This document shows positions 31,801 to 43,800 of a stretch of 64,000 bases of DNA, piece by piece. Each line of letters opens with the position of its first letter. Position 1 is the stretch's first letter. Below the pieces are notes generated by a model. That model was not told the DNA's origin. It ran no database searches and worked only from the letters and a program-made list of their open reading frames with translations. This DNA comes from Pomacea canaliculata (lineage: Eukaryota; Mollusca; Gastropoda; Architaenioglossa; Ampullariidae), in contig NC_037591.1 in NCBI RefSeq assembly GCF_003073045.1, positions 25,081,319 through 25,145,318 on the forward strand. Direction: 5' to 3'. The position numbers were made by a program, and so were the translations under genes.

Positions 31801-34800
31801 CATTTACATAAAAATTTACATAAAAACTGGGCCACTTGACAGAATCGATGGTTATCGTGCTTTATCACGCGCAAGAGGTACCAAGTGTCCAAAGTTACTC
31901 ACATACATTGCACCAAACTTAGGGTTTGACTTGGTAACTGTACAAACAAACAATGTAACACGGAAACTCACAAGAACAGAAATCATAGTGCAAGATGTAA
32001 AGGCGTATATGGAACGACCATTTATCCGAGGTAATCCACAGTCATCTGGATTTCATTAGCTGCGATGAAGGACACAACGAAAAAGACTGAACGGATAACG
32101 ACGGTGATTGACCTGCTGGAGACAATGGCGATCGTTGTCGGTACATTTGACACGAGTAGCCACTAGTTAATAGACTGCAAATCCCCATTCCTGACATGAA
32201 AACTAGCATGAGATGAACACGACAAAACAGGGCGAATGCTTTCCATGATAAAAGTACAGTACAGGTGCACAGTACAGGTGTTGGCAACAAAGCCGAGCAA
32301 TCGTCTATTAACCAGACGGACATTGTGGCATAGTAGGCATGGTCAGGGTGCCACGTGACCCACTGCTAGTACTTTTCGTTCCTCTGGTTAATGTGCTCTG
32401 CCTAGCATCTCTAGACGATTTCCCCAACATTTAATTTTTAATTGGTCAGTTCAAGATACCCTGTGATTGCCGCTCCCGACATTGTTGCACCATTTTTGAT
32501 GACACCTTCTACAATGGATCATCACCTCATTCATTTGTAATTTTTATATATGTTTAAATATTGGTAAGGTTTTATAACCACATAAATTGATAAGCGTTTT
32601 GAAAGACTATTAAGTTTTTAACTTTGCATGGGTTACCTTGAAGTGCCATGTGGTTGCCGCCTCCGCTTAATTTCGCATCCTTTGGTGAGCGAAAAGCGAT
32701 CGACAGACTTACTAGGATGGCAAGGTGGAGGCATCTTCTTCATTTCTTGTTCATATTTTTCTAAGGGATTTATTTTGTCATCCACGTAAATATGTACCAT
32801 TCTAAGCCTCTTACGTTTGCAATTTTTCATATAATCTATTGCTATTTCAAATTTTTTTTTATGAATATAGAACCGAGCCTTGTAAGTTAACATTTGAGTG
32901 GATAGCTGGACATGCTTCCGCCATTTGGTATCGTCTTGGGAGGAAAGAGATGGACACGGACCTTGCACAGCGCAGTAGGCTTCTCCATTAATGCGATAAG
33001 TAATTTTATTAAGACCTTAAAAATAACCATAAAAAATACGTTTTTAACTTTTCATTGGTTAGTACCAGATGCCATGTGTCTGCCGCTCCCGCCATTATTC
33101 ATCACATGGTGCGGGAAGCGGTCGATCCAGACCTACTAGCATGGCGAAGTGTAGGCATCGTATTCATTCATATTTAGCAAAACTCTCTGTCAAAGGTTTT
33201 ATGAGTTTTTTTGCAACCACATGTTTATAACTCTTTATTGTTTAGTTTGAGATGCAGTTGGCAGCCGCTTCCACCATTTTGAATTGCTTGGTGGGGGAAG
33301 CGGTCTTTACAGATTTTAATGGATTTTTTTTTTTATCAACCTTGAACCACAAAACGGAAGGATTTTGTGTCTCCTTCTGTTTGCATTTTTGCTTCTAATT
33401 CAAATATTTTGTTTCCCCTTATGTTTTTAACTCTTTATTGGTTTGAGTACATAATATATTTCTTATCGCGTAACTCTTGACGACCATAACAAAATGGCGG
33501 ACCTGTAGGCGGAGCTACACATAAACGGTAACGTCACTCGCCCTCCATCTGCTCGCTGCTCCATACCCGACACTTATATAAAACAATCCAAAAACAACAA
33601 CAAAAGAAGCAAAAAAAAAAAAAAAACAAAAAACAACAACAAACAAACAAAAACAACAACAAAAAACAAACCAAAAAAAAAAAACCACAACAGCAAACTA
33701 CATGTATAATATCCCTTTAACGCACACAGCTTCACGCCCCACCCTGTACTCCCCTCTGAACAATCACTCGTATTCGATGTGACCTTCGCTCGCCTCTGTT
33801 CAAATAGCATCCAGAGACCTGTGACGTACATCCGTTATCCTACAAGAAGATACCAGTTGGCTGCAGCTTCCCACACCAAGCAATGCAAAATGGCGCCCTA
33901 TTGCATTGCATGGTGTGGGAAACAGTCGACACAGACTTAGCATGACAAGGTGTAGGCATCGTATCATTCCTTTTTATAGACTTTTCCGTCAAAGGTTTTG
34001 TGATTTTCTTTTTTGCAACCACACATACGCATAGGTATTTTGTTGCTCCTTATGTTTATAACTCGTATTGGATAGTTCCAGATGCCATGTGGCCGTCGCT
34101 TCCGCCATTAGTGCAGCATGGCAAAGTGCAAGCATCTTATTCATCTCCGTTTTAGAGATCATTTTGTAAGTTTTTTTTAAATGATTTTATATTAACCACA
34201 TAAAGGATAAGCACTTAATTTTGTTGCCTCTTAAAACCAATCAATGATTAAAACCTTGAGATGCCAGTTTGCTGCCACTCCCGCCATTTTTGTATCGCTT
34301 TGTGTGGGCAGTTGTTGACATAGACTTAATGGCGAAGTAGAGGCATCTTCTCATTTCTATTTCACATCGTTTTGTTTTTGCAAGTATTTAACGATTTGCT
34401 TTATCGACACATAAATCGCCAAGTTTTTGCAAGCGCTCTCACAGCTTCAAGCTTGTATTGGTTGTGTGAGATGCTCTGATTTTTTAACCACATAAATGGA
34501 CAAGCCTTTTGTAAGCCATGTAAGTTTTCAACTTTTCATGGAGATGCCATGTGGCTGCCACTCTCGCCATTATTCACATTTTCCCCTCAAAGGTTTTATG
34601 AATTTCTTTGCAACCACATATATACATAAGCATTTTGTTACCCTTATGTTTATAACTCTTATTGGTTTTATATATATATATAGTTCCAGATGCCATATGG
34701 CTGCGGCTCCCGCCATTTTACACCACTTGGTGCGGAAAGCGGTGGACCCAGACCTACTAGCAAGGCGAAATAGCGGCATCGTGTTTACTCATATTTTCGT

Positions 34801-37800
34801 TCAGATTTGTGTTAATTTCAAAGGTTTTAATATATTTTTATCAACCACAAAACGGAAAGATTTTTTAGGCCCTTAACGTTTGCATTTTTGCATCTAATTC
34901 ATTTCTGTTTCATAAATTAACAAAAAAATAAAGTTTATATATCTAATTTTGACATTTTATTGGTTTTTGAGATTTTTTTAAGCCCTCTTAGTTTTTGTTA
35001 TTGGTTAAGATGTAAGATGCCACGTGGGTGCCACTTAGGGGAACGAAATACAAATTGTTTCGAAAAGATTGTTTGCGATGTACCAAAGGATAGGAAGGAG
35101 AGAGAGGAAGGAAAACAGTGCAAGGAATAGGAAAGGAATACATCCCTTGGGTAGCCGCCGTTGCTTTGTTCGGCGCAGTCGTCGTCCTTTCCTAGCCAGC
35201 TGTTGTTGAGGTCGATGGTGTGATAGTCGTAATCACCGAGCAACATGAGCTGGCCACGTTGATGGCAGTGGTGGTCACGCCAGTCTTTTAATCCAGTCTC
35301 ATTAGTCGAGAAAGAGTTGGTGGAGTAGCGAGAAACTGTAACAACAGAGTGTGTCAAACAATAACAGGTATCTATTTACAGAAAAACTGTCGTAACAAAG
35401 TAAGGGGAATACCATCATAATACTCTGTGTGCAATAACATGTCCAGTGTAAGTAGAAATTATTTTTTTTATGTTTTTTTTTTTATCGCTGCTGCCTCGAC
35501 GTAAAGATTATCAAGGGAAGAGAAATACATTTTGTTTTGTAAACAATAAGCCGATGTACCCTGTAAGTATATCCTGGTAGCCGCTGCTGCTTTACTCGGC
35601 GTGGTCACTGACCGCCATATTCAGTGTCAGGTGATCGTTGATGTCTTGGTGGTCAAAGTCACTGTCCTCTCCTACCCACCTGTTGTTGGGGTCAGTTGAT
35701 AGTCGCAGTCACGTGCAACATTAGGTGGCGACGTTGGTGGCTGCTTCCCCCAGCAGTAGAGAGCCCCACACTCTTGAGAGGTGAAGGGGAAACTGAGAGA
35801 TAAAGGTTAAGAAAGAACAGGGAAAGTAGAAAGGGTAGGAAGGGAGGAAAGAGACTAACGTGTTTGAGGGAAGAGGAGGGACATGAAAATAAGGGAAAGG
35901 AAGAAGTGGTTAGGAAAGTGGATGAAAGTGTTAGAAGAGAACAGAAAAAAAGAGATGAACGTGTTGCTAAGGGTGGGAGGACAGGAAAGGAGAGTCCAGA
36001 AAAGAGCTGGACCAAAGGGAAGCAAATTGAGAAGGAAAGAGTGAGAGGGAAGAGAAGGGATATAGAAAGAAGGTGAAAAGGAGGAGACAAAAGATAAGGG
36101 GAGATAGACGTGAAGTGCAGGAAAGAGGTTGGAAAGAGAGGAGAAAGGGGTGAGAAAGTAGTGAGTAGAAAAGAAAGGTAGGAAGAAACGGGCGGGAGGG
36201 AAAAGGACTGGAAAGGAAGATAGCGATTGGAACCGGCAGAAAGTAATGGAACCTGGTGTCGTGAACTCAGGAGAATGAACACGCGAAGACGGTCAGAGGT
36301 TGCGATTGCCGTTGTCTCGGGCTGATCACACTCTCGACATCTCTACCAACTCACTCCGACATTTACCGTACGTGTACACTTAAACTAAATAGCTAATTAT
36401 ACTTTACTTGACTCTTGAGCCCCCAGCGCGCATCTACAATAACCAACAGAAGGCAATTTATTGTAATAAAGAAGGCTATTAATGATCGAGAAATTTACAA
36501 ATCAATTTACAAGATTATACAATTTCAAATATGGCCGCTCTCTAGGTGTCCCGTTACTTCCCTATGCCTAGTCCAGGTATCATTACTTTTACTACTACAC
36601 ACAGCACAATAAGCTTGTCTAACACACACTCGCCACTTGTCTCTTCCCACAAGTCTCTTGTCAGTTGTCGTATCCTCCGTCGATCGTAGCCGCCTCAGTC
36701 ACGAGCGCAGAGACTCTGGCACTGCCGTGTGTCACCACGTGTCTCATCCTCACCTCTTAGGCCGTCACAGCGGTCAGAGCTTGACCACGCCTAACGAGGA
36801 CCAACGCTTACCTACCAGCCTCGAGCTCTACTGTCTGCGACCAGACAGCTGCTGATGATGAAGCGATGAGCACTGGCACTGCTGTGTGCCACCATGTGTC
36901 TGTCTCGTCCTTTAGGCCGGACTGCTGTCTCAAGCTTAACAGCGCCTAACAAGGACCAACACTTATCTTCCAGCCTCAGCCTCTACTGTTTGCGACCAAA
37001 CAGTTACTCTGGTGATGAAGCGTTGTGCACTCTGTGACTGAGCGGGTCTTACGCACCTTTTGAGTCAGTTGTGCTGGAGCAGTCCCGATTCCAAGACAAC
37101 TCACAACGGAGAATATGAACAGCCTTGAACAGATCTCTATTACAATTTTATTCCTCGAGAACCCAGTGTGTAGACAACGATTCTTTGCTGATCGCAGTTG
37201 TCGTGAACTTCGAGGAATGAGCACGTGAAGATGGTCAGAGGTTGCGATTGCCGTTGCTTCGGGCTGATCACACTCTCGACACCTCTACCAACTCACTCCG
37301 ACATTTCACCGTACACGCACACTTACACAAGATTGCTAATTACACTTGACTCTTGAGCCCCCAGCGCGCATACCCAACAACCAACACAAGGCAATTTAGT
37401 GTAATAAAGAAGGTTATTAATGATCGAGAGGCTGAAAACTCAATTTACAAGATTATACAATTTCAAATTTGGCCGCTCTCTAGGTGTCCCGTTACTTCCC
37501 TATGCCTAGTCCAGGCATCATGAGCCACTATAATTACCTTTACACATAGCACACAACACTCGTGTAACACACACTCGCCACTTATATCTTCACACAAGTC
37601 TCTTGTCATGTTGTCGTGTCCTCCGTCGATCGTAGCGGCCTCCGTCACGAGCGCAGAGACTCTGGCACTGCCGTGTGCCACCATGTGTCTGTCTCGTCCT
37701 TTAGGCCGGACTGCTGTCTCAAGCTTAACAGCGCCTAACAAGGACCAACACTTATCTTCCAGCCTCTGTCCTTTGATGTCACCCCGTCGATCGTAGCGGC

Positions 37801-40800
37801 CTCCGTCACGAGCGCAGAGACTCTGGCACTGCCGTGTGCCACCACGTGTCTCGTCCTCACCTCTTAGGCCGTGACAGCGGTCAGAGCTTGACCACGCCTA
37901 ACGAGGACCAACGCTTATCTACCAGCCTCGAGCTCTGCTGTCTGCGACCAGACAGCTGCTGATGATGAAGCGTTGTGCACTCTGTGATAGTCCCGCAGTC
38001 CCACCTGACCCTGCGTTATGTCTGTCGTGACGTAAGCGGTCCGAGGTTCACAGGCCTACTGATTCCAGGAGAGATAAACGGTGGTGGGGCTTCTTGGCCT
38101 TTTGTCCATCCGACAGTCCAGTACCGCCAGAGGCTGACTACTGTGTCGCCGCCGCAACCGCTAACTCATCCCCACTGTTACCCATTCCACCTTCTGACAG
38201 TCTCTTTACATCAATCAGCTCGACTCGTGCAGGGAGAAGAAGTGCGGCACCAACACTAAAGCCTTATTCCTAGTTATCGTATGACATTTGGAAGAGAAAG
38301 AGTAAGACGAGGATGGCAGGAAGGGTCAAAGGAAGAGACGGAAGCTGGACCAAACCGGAAGGGTGGGAACGAAGAAATGGTGGAGGAGAGAAAGAAGGAG
38401 TGGTGGGAGTATGGGGATAGAAAGCAAAGAAGTAGGAAAAGAAGAAGAAGGGTGGAGAGAGAAGAGGTGGAAAGGAGAAAAAAGGGAGGAAAGAGAAGAA
38501 ATGAAAGGAAAGGAGGACGTAGAGAAGGTATGTGAAGAAAAGGATGAAAAGAGACGGAAGGGGTGAAAGAGGCGGAGAGGGTTAGAATGGGAAAGGAGAG
38601 TGGGTCCCTTCCCATCTCAACCCCTCCACCCCTTCCCCCTCCCATCTGGGCTCTATTCTTCCCCACCTTTCTACATCTCTTTCTGACACCCTCTTTCCTT
38701 AATGTTAGGAAAAAGAGGTCAGGAGAGGCGCAAAGATGTGGGATGAGAAAGATGATGTGAAAAGAGTCGGGAAGGTTAGGAACCCTCCCTTCCTTCCCGT
38801 CCCGTTCCTTCTCACACCATTTTCCCATGACATCCCAACCAACAGAACATAGGAGATGAGGTTGGAAGGGGGTGAGAAGGATGGGAAAAGGTGTGATGGT
38901 GAGGAATTAGGCAGAAAGGGAAGGGAATAGAAAAAGATTTGAGAGCTTGAGGGGTGTAGAAGTGATGGAAGAACATGAAGGCCAGAAAAAAAGGGCAAGT
39001 TTGGAAGATAAGGTGGGAAGGCCATAAGGGGTGAGAAGGAAGAGAAGGTGAATGAATGGGGTGGTAAGTGGAAGGAAGGTTTGGACAGGTTGATGTAAAG
39101 GAAAAGGTAATAAAGGGGGGGGAGAGAAAGGGGTAAAATTGGATTTGCAAGGAAAGGAGAGAGGGAGTTGGAGGGTAGCAAAGTGTGAGAGGTAGAGGTG
39201 AAAAGTTGAGAAGGTTTGGAAATTGGTGTGTAGAAGGAAAATAGGGAGGTGATTTGAAGGTTTGTGGGAAGGGAAGAGGTTAGAAATGATGAAATCATGA
39301 CAAGAAGGTAAAAAAGAATGTCTGGGATTAAAGAAGAAAATTGATGAAGTATAGGGTGTGGGAAGGGACAGCAAGGAGTGAGGTTGGTGGAAAAGGAAGG
39401 AATGGAAATAGCCTGAAAACATAAAAGGGAAATGTACAACTGTGGCTAATGCAATGCAACCAGAAAGCATTGGGCAAAATAATAGCATTGTGTAAACATG
39501 TGCTGCCAATTACTATTCACCATTATACATAGTAAAAAAATGAGAACAAAAGAGTGAGATTCCTACAAGAAACCTAGAGGCAGTTCCTTCCAAAACCAAT
39601 CTCTATGCAAGTATTGGAAGAAGCAGTTGAGTGCCTGTGTATTTGTATGTGTGTGTGCCCGCGCACATGTGTGCTGGGAAGTGAATACAAGAAATGCAGA
39701 TAGCAATTGTCATTTAATGGAACTCAACTATGTCATTAAATAAAGGACAATCTAAATACACAAATACTAAATCTTAATTGCAAAAGCAGTTATATGAAAT
39801 CAATGTGTCTGCATCATTATAATCCTTGAAAGGTGACTGAATGGTTCATGGGTGAAATTACCAAAAGACATGTGTCAAGGGAGTTAAGAGATAATGTGCT
39901 GTGTAGTGCGGGTAACAATTATTATTCAAGGAAATTTAAATATCTCATTGAATGAAACGAATCCTCAATCATAATCGAAAATGCCTAAATTGTGTTTGGT
40001 GCCACTTACCTTATGGGCTGACCTGACCACCACTTGGCCTGCTGGTTTTAAAAGCTGGTTTACCAAACCTGTGATCTGTAAATGATGAGGAACACATATT
40101 AATAAAGCAATGGTATTTTGAGGTAACTGTAATCTCATACACAATAGACATTCTGACCTAATTCCTTCAATTCTAGACTAAATTTTTTTTAAGCCCACAT
40201 GTAATAATTTGAGAGCACATAGATTGATAGTATCTGTATAGCAGCAAAGAATTAAAAAGAGTCTTGGTCCCAAACTGTGTGTGAGTCTGAGTGTCTATAT
40301 GCGCCGGTGTGTGTGTGTGTGCATGTGAATGTATGTGGTGGGAAGTGAATCCTAGGAGTGAAGGTAATAATTGTCATTCCAGAAAATTAAATATTTCATA
40401 GAATAAAGAAACAGTCTAAATCCTATTTATTACTTGCAAAGACCAAAAAAACTGTTTCCTGACATGAAAACTAAATAGATAAATGTACACACACAAACAC
40501 ATATACTACGAGACAGACACCAATACACACAAATGCATGCACAAAGCAGACTAAAGCATCAATGGAGTTGAGAGATGTGTTGTGCAAGAACTAAATTAGA
40601 TTGGAAATAAACTTTTACAATTCAAATTATGTTTTAGAGATTGCAACTCACGGTGTTGTATAATAGACATTTCAAGTTTACTTTGTTGTGCACTGTATTG
40701 TATTATTATAATCTAACTCCCTGTCTCTTTTATTGTTTTTGATTGTGTATGCGTGTGTAGAGTGCAAAGTGCATGCTAGAAGTTCAGTTATTTAAGGGAA

Positions 40801-43800
40801 TTTAAATGTTATTGAACAAAAGTAACAATATAAATCCTAAATCATAATTGCAAAGGCCTAAATACCCATCCCGTAAATGTAACTACAATGTATAACATAC
40901 ATAACCACACTCATGTACACAAAGACACATATACAAACACCCAACAGACAAAAACACAAATACACCCATTGACATAAAACAATACACACACATACATCAA
41001 GGGAGCTAAGAGGTGATGTGTCATGGAAAACCTAATTCAGCTGAGAAATTAAAACTATTGAAATTCAAATTAGAGTTAGAGATTGAACTCATGATGTTCA
41101 ATAATAGGCATTTCAAATGTACTTTGTTGTACACTTTAACTGTATCATTAGTTACATGAGAAAATATCTCACTGAGGAACAGTTTTCTTTCATTCTTGTT
41201 TGTCCTCACTATGCATCTAAATTCCTCTGTCTGTGCATGTGAGAGAGAGTGTGTGAATGTGAAAAGCATGCTAGGAGTGGAAGTTGCAATTATTACTAAA
41301 GGGAATTCAACTATGTCATCACATGGAAGGAACAATTTAATTTCTATGTCTTAATCGCAAAGGCTGAAACACCCATCCACATAAACACACACAGGCACAT
41401 AAACATAAACAAATGCACACAAGCATGCATGCACAAAGCACACTAAAGAATCAAGTTCAGAGATGATGTGTTCTGGAAAACTAATTCAGCTGAGAAACCA
41501 AAATATCAATATTTAAATTATACTTAAGGAATGCAACTCATGATGTTGAATAATACACATTTTAAGTATACTTGGTTGTACACTATATTGTATTATTCAT
41601 TATAAGTAGATATACTTGACTGCTACATGTGTGTTTGCTTGCATAGTGGGATGTACTTGTGTTGAGGGAAGTGCATGCTAGGAGTGGAGGTTACAATTTT
41701 CATTCATGGAAATTTAAATGTCATTAGTGAAAGAACATTCCAAATCCTATATCTTAATCACAAAGGTCTAAACACACTTCCCTTAAATGTGAACTACAAT
41801 GGACACACACACATACACACACACAAATACATGAACACACACAGGCACATACCATCGTCAGTCAAGGAAATTATACTATAATTATCATTGAATGAAAGGA
41901 ACAATCTAAATCCTAAATCTTAATTGCAAAGGCCACAATACCTCTCATCTTACATGTGAACTAAACTGGATATAAAGACACACAAACACAGACAGACACA
42001 CAAACGCACACACATGCATGCGCAAAACATACAATTTCTGTGCCTTGCTTTTTACTCACATGAATAGATTACTAGTAACTGTATTATAGCAAAGAAGAAA
42101 GGTGTCCTGGAACGTGAGTGGTTCATGAGCCTCATTCAAAAATCAATGACAGCTTAAACGTCCAGGAAATTGAGAGAATTTGTTGTGAAGAATCTTTAAT
42201 TAAAACTATCACAATTTATTCCGGGTATTGTTCACTCAGAGTCCGAGGACTACACAGTGTAACGAAGTGGTTATTCCTTGACCTATAACAACATTGTAAA
42301 GACTGAACATTGTACCTTTGCTAGACAGCATATTTTGATATTTTACAGTCGTGCAACACTGCGAGGTAAGGCACAGAAGTGACCTGCTGACAAGTCTTTT
42401 CGTAGCTTGCACACAGGTGAGCACGAGCTCTGGTCATGGTGAGCATGCAGCCTGCGGACTGCACGTGATGTGTTGTCACCTGGGCTAGAGCACCTGAACC
42501 GCTGTCTGTGTTGTCCCGTGTATGTTTATATGACATTCTGGAATCCCTGGTAGACTGATTATTTGGTTCTTTTGACACTAGGGCTCTGTATAGAGCCAAC
42601 AGGCTCGATCCCCATCTATCATTTGACCATTTATCCATTGGTCACAGCCCCGAGTCCATTGGACTATAGCCCTGTTTCGATTTGATTTCCGATTACAGAA
42701 ATTACTATTCAGCGTAATAACACTCTCGTTACTCGCATGTAAACAAAGCTACTTGTTTTCAGTGCAAATCAGTCAAGTGATAGTTATCAAGTAAAACTGG
42801 ACGCTGCACAAAGTAACAGAGAGTTGAGATCCATAATGATTAGGTAAGATTTAGGGTACCTATGACCTCATCCTCTATACCCACGCCGTGAGGGATGACC
42901 ACGGGTCTATCATTAGGCAAACTATATAGGCAGTTGCATAGGGCAACAATATAGAGTGGGGTGCAGGGATGGTCTGCGGTATTTTTTTTTTTTTTTAAGA
43001 GATGTACTTCAGTAAAAAAATATAATGTTCACAGTATTACAGGAAAACTTTAGGTTGCTTTACGGTAATATCACCGTGCGAGTTCTGAGTGTGCCAGGAC
43101 AGCACCTACCACCAGGCTCGTTCTTAGCCCCCGCGGGGCCCGAGGCAAAGGGCATGTGCGGGGCCCTCACGCCACGATCACACGGTTTTAGTTGGGATCT
43201 AAAGTCACTTTTTTCCTCAGGGATATCTCGTCTTTTATCATTGACAGCACGCTGCATACACAGCGAGAATGTGATACGGCTGACTACACTTCCATATGCC
43301 TAGTTACCATATCAATCAAAAGCGCGGGGCCCCTTGAAGCGCGGGGCCCTAGGCAGATGCCTCGTCCGCCTGCCCCTAAGCACGACCCTGCCTACCACCA
43401 TTTGAGGCCCCACATTTCAACTGTCGAGAGTCCACCCCCAATTCTCAGGGAGTGGAGGGAAATCGAACGCGGGGTAAGACGATCAGGTAAGACTTTAAAG
43501 CTGACCCCTAGGGTAGAGGGCCCCGCATCTGCCACCTCTTTCGTACCTTTCCCCAAGTCAGCAGAAACCACAGGCTTTAGGCAGCAGCATTCAGGGGCAA
43601 AAACACTTGAGGATCTATTGTGCCATGCATGTTTCTAACTGGTTGTGGCAAGTATGATACATACAGTGTTTATCATATAAAAATAATTCCTTAATACAGA
43701 AGTATTGTGACAAAGAACAATCAGTATGGGGCTATAGTAATTAAATATGAAGAATAAGGAAACATCTGCACGAAACTTGCAATGACCCTGTCAGGTCAGG

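Noticed and set aside
31739..32059. 106-codon frame inside the composite block
   Set aside because: No recognisable domain, no splice context and ordinary composition for chance; not enough to call a gene.
36256..37990. LTR retrotransposon
   Set aside because: The repeats are adjacent copies with no gag or pol coding sequence between or beside them, and no primer-binding site was seen.
35692..39509. Long minus-strand reading frames of about 180-245 codons
   Set aside because: They lie in polypyrimidine complements of purine-rich tracts, have Ser/Pro/Phe/Leu-only composition in all three overlapping frames, and show no domain.
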